Shown here: piece after piece, positions 1-6,894 of the stretch | How the letters are laid out: the number at the start of each line of letters is the position of its first letter | Numbering within the stretch: position 1 is the first letter of the stretch | Source of the DNA: Eubacteriales bacterium | GTDB taxonomy: Bacteria; Bacillota_A; Clostridia; Lachnospirales; Lachnospiraceae | Assembly: GCA_030527765.1 (NCBI GenBank) | Contig: JAUNAE010000180.1 | Coordinates: 1 to 7,597 of the forward strand | Direction of reading: 5' to 3' | DNA: 7,597 nucleotides | The notes under the pieces: model-generated | Database searches by the model: none | Seen by the model: the letters and a program-made list of their open reading frames with translations, nothing else | What the model was told of the DNA's origin: nothing | Made by a program: the position numbers and the translations under genes

Positions 1-1773
1 GTATGCAATGATATACGATATCAAAAATATCGTGCAAGCGGACTGCGGGATTATAAATCTGACAAAACCATAAGTGATGCTACTATCGAAAAATTAGAGG
101 CTGAGTCCAAGTATGCCATTATCGAAGGTATTGGCGGTATTGGAAAATCAATGTTGCTAACGCATTTGTTTTTGTCCTCTGCATCTGATAATAATGGATC
201 AACGCCGCTGTTTCTCTCATTGAAAGATTACAAGGATACTACTAGCGGGATTGTTGATTTTATTTGGAAATCCGTAAAGGAATTCGACCCAGATATTTCT
301 CAGCGAAGTATTATAGATGCCTTGCAGCAAAAGGCATTAGTTCTTCTGCTTGATGGATTGGACGAAATACAATCAGGGAATCGTGAACCATTCAATCAGG
401 ATCTTGAAGCATTTATAAAATCCTACCCCGGAAACACAGTAATTATGACTTCTCGTCCTGTTTATTCCTTTGTTTCCTATTCCAAATTCTCTGTATTTGA
501 TATTCAACCGTTAACAAAGGAGCAAGCCATTACTCTTGTGAATAAGCTGGAGTTTTGGGATATTTCAGGAAAGAACAGCTTTCTTGAGGCTCTGGATAAA
601 ACTCTCTATTGGTCACATAGACAATTTGCAAGTAATCCTCTGCTTTTAACAATCATGCTGATGACTTATTCATCCTTTGGAGAAGTCCCGGCAAAAATGC
701 ACGTTTTCTACTCAAAGGCTTATGAGACAATGGCGAGACTTCATGATGCATCAAAAGGTTCTTTCAAACGCCCTCTTCACACCAACCTTACCCCAGAAGA
801 GTTTTCAAAGCTCTTCGCTCAGTTCTGCGCCAGAACATATACCGATGAAGTTTTGGAGTTTGATGCGAGATCCTTTGCGGCATACATGAGTAAGGTGCTG
901 AATAAGGCAGATGAAGAACATCGTGATATTGCTCCAAGAGATTTTCTTTTGGATCTTACCGATAACCTATGCATCATGTATCACGAAGGTGAAAAATACT
1001 ATTTTATTCACCGTTCCTTCCAAGAATACTTTGCAGCACTGCATTTTGCTTCCGAGTATGATGCTAAACTCGATAAAATAGGCAAGTTCTTCGAATCAAT
1101 GAAGAACCGCTCCTACTCTGACAGAACCTTTGACATGCTTTACGACATGATTCCTGAAAAGGTCGAACGCTTTATATTTTTGCCTTTCCTGGAACGGTAC
1201 ATGGAAAAAATCAATGAAAAAGGATCCGATGCAGAATATTGGGAGTTCCTTGAGAGTATGTATCCTGTCTTGTATCACGAGGAAGGGACCACCGGAGAAA
1301 CATATTATAATGAAGCCGAATCGTTCCTATACAAACAGATTATCAAGGTAAAATCTCTCGAGGCATCATCGAGCATGGATTATCATGACTGGCCAAAGCA
1401 GATATACGATTTGCCTACAAAAATATGGGTAACAGCTTATAGTGAATTCCTTGAATACTCTGCCTACGATGAATATCCTGATCCAGATTTAATTCCAGAG
1501 AAGCTTCTTGAGGAAACAAGTGTTGTTGGTGAAGATGAACTTCCATACAAATATGCCGATTATTTTGGAAATCCTGATACTGAGGGACTCACTGTGGAAG
1601 TAGAGATTTTCGAGTTACGTAAGAATCCACATAGATATACTGCTCTGCGCAGTCACATGGAGCAGGAGGATTTTCCTCTTTGGGAAGAATTCCAGAATGT
1701 TAAAAGGTATTATGAGGAACTGAAATCCCGAACTCAAAGAGAAGCTGAATCTGATGATCTGTTTGACGATTAA
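1..1773 (+). CDS. NACHT-family STAND NTPase, 5' end outside window
   Basis: Signal-transduction NTPase of the NACHT class, probably an anti-phage sensor like the bacterial bNACHT proteins. The frame is open from base 1, and the first ATG (151) is not the start: the Walker A loop GIGGIGKS lies before it, at visible residues 43-50. Walker B is LVLLLDGLDE at about 113-122, with the DGLDE form typical of NACHT. A sensor-1-like TSRP follows at about 150-153, then SNPLLLTIM and the late NACHT motif HRSFQEYFAA near 338-347. The last 230 or so residues have no LRR, WD40 or TPR pattern that I can see and end in an acidic tail; they may be a short C-terminal sensing domain. The N-terminal effector (nuclease, membrane or other) is off the left edge, so the killing mechanism cannot be told. 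The HTH gene starts 18 bases after the stop. NACHT identity is firm; the defence role is inferred from family and neighbours. Confidence 0.9.
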   Translation, partial: VCNDIRYQKYRASGLRDYKSDKTISDATIEKLEAESKYAIIEGIGGIGKSMLLTHLFLSSASDNNGSTPLFLSLKDYKDTTSGIVDFIWKSVKEFDPDISQRSIIDALQQKALVLLLDGLDEIQSGNREPFNQDLEAFIKSYPGNTVIMTSRPVYSFVSYSKFSVFDIQPLTKEQAITLVNKLEFWDISGKNSFLEALDKTLYWSHRQFASNPLLLTIMLMTYSSFGEVPAKMHVFYSKAYETMARLHDASKGSFKRPLHTNLTPEEFSKLFAQFCARTYTDEVLEFDARSFAAYMSKVLNKADEEHRDIAPRDFLLDLTDNLCIMYHEGEKYYFIHRSFQEYFAALHFASEYDAKLDKIGKFFESMKNRSYSDRTFDMLYDMIPEKVERFIFLPFLERYMEKINEKGSDAEYWEFLESMYPVLYHEEGTTGETYYNEAESFLYKQIIKVKSLEASSSMDYHDWPKQIYDLPTKIWVTAYSEFLEYSAYDEYPDPDLIPEKLLEETSVVGEDELPYKYADYFGNPDTEGLTVEVEIFELRKNPHRYTALRSHMEQEDFPLWEEFQNVKRYYEELKSRTQREAESDDLFDD

Positions 1774-1791
1774 GAAAGCGAGTAACCCCAA

Positions 1792-1995
1792 ATGAGAATA
1801 AGTTATAACAAGCTCTGGAAGCTATTGATAGACAAAGAAATGAATAAACATGATTTAAAAGTTGCGGCTGGAATCAGCTCCGCATCCGTTGCAAAGCTAG
1901 GCAAGTGCGAGAATATTACCACCGATGTTCTGCTGAAGATCTGTGAGGCACTGCATGTGCATTTGGATGAAATCATGGAAACTATAGACGATTAA
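1792..1995 (+). CDS. Small Cro/CI-type HTH regulator (YozG-like)
   Basis: A 67-residue protein that is essentially one helix-turn-helix domain. The core LKVAAGISSASVAKLGK (about residues 22-38) is the usual helix 2-turn-recognition helix of small XRE proteins of the HTH_26/YozG type, followed by LLKICEALHVHLDEIME. It probably binds DNA as a dimer and regulates this operon. Two in-frame TAA stops (1771 and 1783) precede the ATG, so no longer start is possible. The upstream ribosome site is poor, suggesting coupling to the NACHT gene or low expression. Its stop codon overlaps the strong Shine-Dalgarno of the nuclease gene. Small HTH genes ahead of a restriction nuclease often act as timing controllers; that role here is inferred. 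Confidence 0.85.
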   Translation: MRISYNKLWKLLIDKEMNKHDLKVAAGISSASVAKLGKCENITTDVLLKICEALHVHLDEIMETIDD

Positions 1996-2002
1996 GGAGG
2001 GG
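1994..2002 (+). promoter_or_regulatory. Strong Shine-Dalgarno for the PLD nuclease gene
   Basis: The sequence AAGGAGGGG overlaps the TAA stop of the HTH gene and lies a few bases before the ATG at 2008. It is the best ribosome site on the plus strand and fixes the nuclease start. Ribosomes finishing the HTH gene would sit directly on it, so translation of the two may be linked. Confidence 0.8.
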
Positions 2003-2007
2003 CTCTT

Positions 2008-3168
2008 ATGAAAATGTTGTATTCAAATATTCTGCCGCTCGGAACAGATGATAACCAGCAGACCATTTCGGAATGCTTCAATGAACAGCTGGCAAAGGCG
2101 GATCACCTTGAAATTGCAGTAGGATATGTATCCCGTGCGTCTTTGGACGAATTGGATGTTCTGATCTCAGAAAACAACATCAAGAATGTGTGTCTGAATA
2201 TCGGTATGTATTATATTGAAGGTATGCCTGAAGGCTCCTATCACACTGCCGTAAAGCTAAATAAAAAGTGGTCAGCTGAAGGAATCGGAGAAATCCGTTT
2301 GATTCGTTCCTTCAAGTACCATGGCAAGATTTATTGTTTCTATAAGGACGGAGAACCTTTCGCTGCGATTATTGGTTCTGCCAACCTTGGTGTATTGAAA
2401 TTGGAAGCGGCTAATCGCCGCCAGTATGAATTCGCTTCTCTGACCACCACAGCAGAGGAATGCTCCGAGATTGCAGAATTCATTGAGAAGCTGAAGCGTC
2501 CGAATTGTTCGGCAAAGATTGACGAAATCTCTGATATGCCGCTGATTTTCGAGAAAAACACTGCTCTCACAGGTATTGAACTTGTAACGGAAGTGCCGCC
2601 TTCAAATGTAGAATTCTACAGAAGATGTATGGCATATGCTTCATTCCTGCTTCCGCTTAAGGTTCCTGCTGCTGACGAGCGTCATATGGACGATGGCAAA
2701 CATTACACCAAATCTAATGTCAATGTCTGCTACGCCGCTCCTCGAAGCAAGCGCAAATCTCGTGACTGGTATGAGACGCAGCTTACCGTTGCAAAAGAAA
2801 TCACCCGCATTGACGGATACCCTGAGAAGAATGTGCCGTTCTTTATCATTACCGATGACGGATACTGGTTCAAAGCACATACCACAAGTGACGGCAACAA
2901 ACAGTTCAGTGCTGTCGGTGACGAACTAATCATGGGCAGATGGCTTAAGGGCAGACTTGCCGCCGCAGGTCTGATTTCTCCTGTTAATGATACTCAGCTT
3001 GATACAGACCGCAAAGGAATGATCACTAAGGAAATCCTGCAGGAATATGGCTGTGAAAATCTGTACCTGAAAAAGACCGGACAGACGGCTTTGGACGATG
3101 AAGGAAATCATCTCGATGTTTGGATGCTTTCCTTCAAACCGGAGGACATGGAAGGAGCGGATGACTAA
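2008..3168 (+). CDS. PLD-superfamily restriction endonuclease, NgoFVII/BfiI type
   Basis: A 386-residue predicted site-specific endonuclease. The N-terminal domain (about 1-165) has one phospholipase D active-site motif, YHGKIYCF at 104-111 (H105, K107) followed by IIGSANLG at 121-128 (S124, N126). As in other one-motif PLD nucleases, two subunits would have to pair to form the active site. The C-terminal half has the NgoFVII-like pattern YPEKNVPFFIITDDGYWF (271-288), then a GRWLKGRL block (310-317); in this family that region is the DNA-recognition domain. NgoFVII- and BfiI-type enzymes cut without ATP or metal, so pairing with an ATPase is notable. The stop overlaps the next ATG by one base. 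Target sequence is not readable from the protein; NgoFVII itself recognises GCSGC. Family call strong, specificity unknown. Confidence 0.88.
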   Translation: MKMLYSNILPLGTDDNQQTISECFNEQLAKADHLEIAVGYVSRASLDELDVLISENNIKNVCLNIGMYYIEGMPEGSYHTAVKLNKKWSAEGIGEIRLIRSFKYHGKIYCFYKDGEPFAAIIGSANLGVLKLEAANRRQYEFASLTTTAEECSEIAEFIEKLKRPNCSAKIDEISDMPLIFEKNTALTGIELVTEVPPSNVEFYRRCMAYASFLLPLKVPAADERHMDDGKHYTKSNVNVCYAAPRSKRKSRDWYETQLTVAKEITRIDGYPEKNVPFFIITDDGYWFKAHTTSDGNKQFSAVGDELIMGRWLKGRLAAAGLISPVNDTQLDTDRKGMITKEILQEYGCENLYLKKTGQTALDDEGNHLDVWMLSFKPEDMEGADD

Positions 3169-5012
3169 TGCAGTATTTGAAGACATACCTCGATAAGATT
3201 ATCAGCAGAGGGAACAGCGGATTGGCCGACTCCATCTCTGCTACTGCCGAAGAAGTAGGAAACCGCTATCTTAAGAACTTTTCATTCACGAGCCACGAGA
3301 TTGGTCTTCTGTTTGGCAATGTGCAGTCCGGCAAAACTGGACAGATGTTTGGTATTATGTGTAAAGCTACGGATTTAGGTTTTCCTGTTTTCGTACTCCT
3401 TACCACCGATAATGTCGTTCTTCAGCAGCAGACCTTGGATCGAGTTAAAGCCGACCTTGAGGGATACTGCATCTGCGGTGAAAACGATGCAAAGATTTTT
3501 GCTGATAACAGTTTAATGCTGCCGACCATCGTTGTTCTGAAGAAGAATGCCCGTATACTGAAACTGTGGGCTAATATTTTTAACTCTACTGGATTTATGC
3601 GTGGCAATCCTCTCTTCATCGTTGATGACGAGGCTGACGCCGCTTCGCTGAACACCCTGGTAAATCGTAATAAGCAGTCATCCATCAACAAATATCTGGA
3701 TTCCATCAGAAGCGGTGCCGCAAGCAGCCTCTATCTGCAGGTCACCGGAACGCCACAAGCAATTTTCCTGCAGACAATGAAATCAGGCTGGCATCCTCTT
3801 TTCACACACTATTTCAAGCCAGGAAAAGCATACCTTGGAGGAGATTTCTTCTTTCCAAAGACCGGCAAACCAGACTGCGTAACTTTTGTAGATTCGCTAA
3901 AAACACCGGAGCGTGATGTGGTCATTCGACATCTTATGGTTACCGGACAAATTTTTGCTTCCGGCGGAACTGTATCTAACTGCCTTGTTCATCCGAGTGT
4001 CCGTCAGGCGATGCATCAGAAATTCGCTTCCAGCATCAAAGCAGAACTGGAATGGTGCAAAGCTAACCTCACGGGTGCTTTATCAGCAGAATTGAAAAAA
4101 CAGTTTATGCTCCTGGCCCCAGATAAATCTTCAAAGGTAAGTTTCAAGCAGCTTATGGATGCAGTCACAAAGATTCTGACCAATGACGAAGCTAGTATTA
4201 TCATCATGAACGGCAAAACAGATGTCGAAAGCGATGAGTATGCTGCTGGATGTAATTTCGTAATCGGAGGCAACACTTTAGGCCGAGGAGTTACTTTCCC
4301 AAGTCTGCAGACCATTTACTATACTCGTACTGCCAAGAAACCGCAGGCAGATACTATGTGGCAGCATAGCCGAATGTTTGGATACGACCGTGATCCAGGC
4401 ATGATGATGGTTTATATTGATGAGAGACTGTACAAGCTTTTTGCTGATATCAATGCAACCAATAACGCTATCATCTCCCAGGTGGAACAGGGCCTTGAGG
4501 ATATTAAGATTTATTATCCGGAAGGATTGAATCCTACCCGCAAGAACGTACTCGATACAGACCATGTGGAAGCAATCTCCGGCGGCACCAATTATTATCC
4601 GTTCTATCCGGACAATAACACCATTGATGATATTTCCACGCTTCTCAGTGCTTTCTCGGAAACTGAGCCTTATTATCAGGTCAGCCTCCGTCTCATGAAA
4701 GAGGTGCTTTCTCATGTAACCTCCGGGCCTGACTTCAAGCTTAAGTCATTCATGTCTATCATCGATGTGATGCTTGCAGAATCTCCTACTACGCAGGGAA
4801 TCCTCATCGTCCGCAGGAACAGAGACATCGCCCAGGGAACTGGTGCATTACTGTCACCGAACGATTGGCAGCTCGGTGGTTCGTTCCCTAGAAAGATCGT
4901 ACTCACCATGTACCAGGTCACTGGAACAAAGGGCTGGGGCGGCAAACAGTTGTGGGTGCCTAACATCAAACTTCCTGAAGGCTCGGTTTACTATGATGTA
5001 ATCGAGGATTGA
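3168..5012 (+). CDS. Z1 domain ATPase (SF2 helicase-like)
   Basis: A 614-residue ATPase with the layout of Z1 proteins. Walker A is GNVQSGKT at 50-57, followed by a strand and LLTTDNVVLQQQT. Walker B is IVDDEAD at 151-157, and the motif III equivalent is TGTPQA at 193-198. The Z1 domain begins around 240; its hallmark GGNTLGRGVTF (367-377) and the arginine-finger-like block MWQHSRMFGY (397-406) match helicase motifs V and VI. A C-terminal region (about 470-614) has no recognised motif. ATP-driven movement on, or remodelling of, DNA is expected but not proven for the family. At 614 residues it is shorter than many Z1 proteins I know of. AAGGAG at 3152-3157 is the ribosome site, and the ATG shares one base with the nuclease stop, so the two are probably made together and may form a complex. 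Confidence 0.92.
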   Translation: MQYLKTYLDKIISRGNSGLADSISATAEEVGNRYLKNFSFTSHEIGLLFGNVQSGKTGQMFGIMCKATDLGFPVFVLLTTDNVVLQQQTLDRVKADLEGYCICGENDAKIFADNSLMLPTIVVLKKNARILKLWANIFNSTGFMRGNPLFIVDDEADAASLNTLVNRNKQSSINKYLDSIRSGAASSLYLQVTGTPQAIFLQTMKSGWHPLFTHYFKPGKAYLGGDFFFPKTGKPDCVTFVDSLKTPERDVVIRHLMVTGQIFASGGTVSNCLVHPSVRQAMHQKFASSIKAELEWCKANLTGALSAELKKQFMLLAPDKSSKVSFKQLMDAVTKILTNDEASIIIMNGKTDVESDEYAAGCNFVIGGNTLGRGVTFPSLQTIYYTRTAKKPQADTMWQHSRMFGYDRDPGMMMVYIDERLYKLFADINATNNAIISQVEQGLEDIKIYYPEGLNPTRKNVLDTDHVEAISGGTNYYPFYPDNNTIDDISTLLSAFSETEPYYQVSLRLMKEVLSHVTSGPDFKLKSFMSIIDVMLAESPTTQGILIVRRNRDIAQGTGALLSPNDWQLGGSFPRKIVLTMYQVTGTKGWGGKQLWVPNIKLPEGSVYYDVIED

Positions 5013-5013
5013 T

Positions 5014-5427
5014 ATGGCAGATACACATTCAAAGGAAGTCCGAAGCAAAAATATGTCCCATATCAGGAGTACCAATTCCAAACCGGAAGAAACGGTCCGT
5101 AAATACCATTTTTCAAAAGGGCTTCGGTATCGCAAGAACGTCCGCAAACTTCCTGGATGCCCTGATATCGTACTTCCAAAATACAAAACAGTAGTATTTG
5201 TTAACGGATGCTTCTGGCATAAGCATGACTGCGGCAGATTTGTCTGGCCGACCAGCAACGAAGAATACTGGCATAAAAAGATCAATCGCAATATCGAGCG
5301 AGATGCTGATAATCTCAGAACACTGACCGAACAGGGATGGCGTGTCGTTACCATCTGGGAATGTCAGCTAAAGAAAAAAGTCGCTGAAGAAAATCTCCTG
5401 CGGCTTTACAATGACATCATAAAATAA
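5014..5427 (+). CDS. vsr: Very short patch repair (Vsr) DNA mismatch endonuclease
   Basis: A 137-residue nicking endonuclease that cuts 5' of the T in T:G mismatches arising from deamination of 5-methylcytosine. The sequence lines up with E. coli Vsr almost residue for residue in the core: RSKNMSHIRS near the N terminus, E25, the catalytic D51 in PDIVLPKYK, H69 in GCFWHKHDC, and the zinc ligands C66, H71, C73 and C117 (in TIWEC), all as I recall them from the E. coli enzyme. It is therefore probably active. It begins one base after the Z1 stop, with GAGG at 5004-5007 as ribosome site, so it is cotranscribed with the nuclease arm although its biochemical partner is the convergent methyltransferase. 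The final residues KKKVAEENLLRLYNDIIK form a helix-like tail; the protein is slightly shorter than E. coli Vsr (156). Confidence 0.96.
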   Translation: MADTHSKEVRSKNMSHIRSTNSKPEETVRKYHFSKGLRYRKNVRKLPGCPDIVLPKYKTVVFVNGCFWHKHDCGRFVWPTSNEEYWHKKINRNIERDADNLRTLTEQGWRVVTIWECQLKKKVAEENLLRLYNDIIK

Positions 5428-5429
5428 AC

Positions 5430-5463
5430 AAAGGGTGCAGGCATTGATTTGTCTGCACCCTTT
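5430..5463. terminator. Shared bidirectional hairpin terminator
   Basis: A perfect 11-bp inverted repeat (AAAGGGTGCAG at 5430-5440, CTGCACCCTTT at 5453-5463) with a 12-base loop fills the 40-base gap between the converging vsr and methyltransferase genes. Read on the minus strand, the stem is followed by TTTGTTTATTTT, a good U-rich tail. Read on the plus strand the tail is only TTT then GCTATTA, so termination is probably stronger for the methyltransferase transcript. Confidence 0.85.
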
Positions 5464-5467
5464 GCTA

Positions 5468-6514
5468 TTAGTCTTCATCAACAATATTCGGTTCAACGGA
5501 GTCGTATTCTACTCCGGCAAAAGTCTTCAGCACTGCTTCAAAAATCAGCTTTGCACCCTCACAAGGCACTGCCATACCAATCTGCTTTCTTACCTGTTCC
5601 TTAGAACCCTCAAAGAAGTAGGTGTCCGGGAAAGTCTGCAGTCTGGCTCTTTCACGATTTGTCAGCGCACGAGGTTCCTCCCAGTGATAAATGTGTGTGC
5701 CGCCGCCACCGGAACCGGTCACAGTATAGGAAGGTTTCTCAGGGTCAAGTCTCTTATAAATCTGACTGATTCTTGTCTTGCTGTTAATCTTCAAATCGTC
5801 AGGCAGATCTGCGTCCCATGCATTCTGACCAGGTCTGATATAAGAAAGTCGGCGAACAACCTGCGCAGACTGTCTTGTCTGCTCATTGTTTGCTGCATCA
5901 GCAGGAATTGGAGGCTCTTCGATGGCCTGGCGGCAAGTTCTCATCACTCCTGTCGGCGCAGGGATTCTAAACTCATAAGGCAAGTCATCCCTGATACCGA
6001 TAATGATAATTCTGTGTCTCGCCTGTGGAATTCCATATTCCTCGAATTTATACAGATTAGGATAAATTCGATATCCTGCATCTTTCATGTCAGAAAGAAT
6101 CTTATCGAACGCTTTTCCTTCATTCGCACTTCTTAGTCCGCCAACATTTTCAGCCAGGAACCACATAGGGCGATACATTCTTAAAGTCTCAATACCATAG
6201 GTGTACAAAGGTCCATATTTCCCCTTGAATCCAAGCTTTTCGCCCACCATTGAGAAGTCATTACAAGGGAAACCAAATGCCAAGGCATCGATTGCTCCTA
6301 GCTTTCTAAGATCAAGTGTATGGACATCCTCACAATAGACACTGTCAGGATTCTCCGGACAGATATTTCGGCGATACGTCCTGCACGTTGATTCATCAAA
6401 GTCATTTGCCCACTGATGGACAATACCCCATTCGTCATTTTCTATATCTGCGTGGGTTGCGCCCCACCCAATTCCGCCGGGCCCGCAGAACAGTTCTCCA
6501 AGATGAAAAATCAT
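5468..6514 (-). CDS. dcm: DNA (cytosine-5-)-methyltransferase
   Basis: A 348-residue C5-cytosine methyltransferase that transfers a methyl group from S-adenosylmethionine to a cytosine in a short recognition site. The motifs are in standard order: motif I LGELFCGPGGIG (5-16, AdoMet binding), motif IV GFPCNDFS with catalytic C84, motif VI AENVGGL (121-127), motif VIII QARHR (164-168), motif IX RALTNRERARLQTFP (282-296) and motif X QIGMAVP (311-317), where the usual Asn is Met. The target-recognition region between VIII and IX, ending in TVTGSGGGGTHIYHW, is short, as in single-specificity enzymes. The ribosome site AAAGGA lies in the last codons of the HTH gene, which ends 6 bases upstream, so the two are coupled. 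It is convergent with vsr and is the likely protective partner of the PLD nuclease. The symbol denotes family only; the site need not be CCWGG. Confidence 0.95.
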   Translation of the reverse strand: MIFHLGELFCGPGGIGWGATHADIENDEWGIVHQWANDFDESTCRTYRRNICPENPDSVYCEDVHTLDLRKLGAIDALAFGFPCNDFSMVGEKLGFKGKYGPLYTYGIETLRMYRPMWFLAENVGGLRSANEGKAFDKILSDMKDAGYRIYPNLYKFEEYGIPQARHRIIIIGIRDDLPYEFRIPAPTGVMRTCRQAIEEPPIPADAANNEQTRQSAQVVRRLSYIRPGQNAWDADLPDDLKINSKTRISQIYKRLDPEKPSYTVTGSGGGGTHIYHWEEPRALTNRERARLQTFPDTYFFEGSKEQVRKQIGMAVPCEGAKLIFEAVLKTFAGVEYDSVEPNIVDED

Positions 6515-6520
6515 AATTGT

Positions 6521-6847
6521 TTATCCTTTCTTCCTATTGATAAAATCGATCTGATCTTGAATGTGCTTCTTTTCTTCCTCATCAAGAAGCCCCGTGTTTT
6601 TGAAGCCCGATCGATATTCTTCCAGATCTGAAGTATCCAAGTACCCTGCCATAATGTACATTGGCACAACGGCCACCTCATAAAGAGATGCAAGTTTCTT
6701 TAACTCTTCCGGATTGAGAGTCGTATCTGCTCCATTCTCCGCCTTACATAAACGAGAATTGGTAATTCCGGTATACTCGTATACCTTTGCCTGACTAAGA
6801 CCTTTCTCGTTTCTAATCTGTTTTAGATAATCTCCAAATTTGCTCAT
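6521..6847 (-). CDS. XRE-family HTH regulator upstream of the methyltransferase
   Basis: A 108-residue protein with an N-terminal Cro/CI helix-turn-helix (about residues 3-60: FGDYLKQIRNEKGLSQ, then the recognition-helix region EYTGITNSRLCKAENG). A short C-terminal tail with charged helix EEEKKHIQDQIDFINRKKG may dimerise. I chose the ATG at 6847 over the in-frame ATG at 6877 because AAGGGGTG sits 5-6 bases before it and because the extra ten codons would cover the -10 region of the predicted promoter. It leads the methyltransferase gene by 6 bases and likely controls that pair, perhaps through the TGCTGCG half-sites upstream. It is different in length and sequence from the plus-strand HTH protein. 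It resembles R-M controller proteins in size and position; the regulatory target is inferred. Confidence 0.88.
   Translation of the reverse strand: MSKFGDYLKQIRNEKGLSQAKVYEYTGITNSRLCKAENGADTTLNPEELKKLASLYEVAVVPMYIMAGYLDTSDLEEYRSGFKNTGLLDEEEKKHIQDQIDFINRKKG
6524..6529 (-). promoter_or_regulatory. Shine-Dalgarno of the methyltransferase gene
   Basis: AAAGGA on the minus strand, 9 bases before the ATG at 6514, lies inside the last sense codons of the HTH gene. It fixes the methyltransferase start and implies that HTH translation helps open the site. Confidence 0.7.
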
Positions 6848-6852
6848 AGATG

Positions 6853-6860
6853 CACCCCTT
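6853..6860 (-). promoter_or_regulatory. Shine-Dalgarno that decides the HTH start
   Basis: AAGGGGTG on the minus strand lies 5 bases before the ATG at 6847. No comparable site precedes the in-frame ATG at 6877, so the shorter product is preferred. Confidence 0.75.
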
Positions 6861-6865
6861 ATATT

Positions 6866-6894
6866 ATAATAGCACATCTGCTGCGAAAATGCAA
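6866..6894 (-). promoter_or_regulatory. Predicted sigma-A promoter for the HTH-methyltransferase pair
   Basis: On the minus strand TTGCAT (plus 6889-6894) is followed after 17 bases by TATTAT (6866-6871), preceded directly by TGC, an extended -10 element. An overlapping TATAAT lies at 6863-6868. The -35 is weak (only TTG matches), fitting a regulated or activator-dependent promoter. Either -10 gives a very short leader, since the ribosome site begins at about 6860. Prediction from motif match only. Confidence 0.6.

Noticed and set aside
151..1773. NACHT gene starting at the ATG at 151
   Set aside because: It would remove the Walker A loop; the frame is open to the left edge.
3168..5012. Classifying the locus as Mza or DISARM
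   Set aside because: Mza needs MutL, DUF4420 and AIPR proteins, and DISARM needs its DUF1998 and helicase genes; none is present in the window. Only Z1 is shared with Mza.
4278..5354. Minus-strand open frames of 145 and 166 codons (4278-4715, 4854-5354)
   Set aside because: They are antisense shadows of the Z1 and vsr genes, with no motif and no ribosome site.
5435..6136. A 233-codon open frame on the plus strand
   Set aside because: It lies wholly antisense to the methyltransferase, whose motifs are all intact, and its translation is rich in Cys, Arg and Ser with no domain.
6848..6877. ATG at 6877 as start of the XRE regulator
   Set aside because: It lacks a Shine-Dalgarno and its extra codons overlap the predicted -10; the ATG at 6847 has AAGGGGTG at proper spacing.
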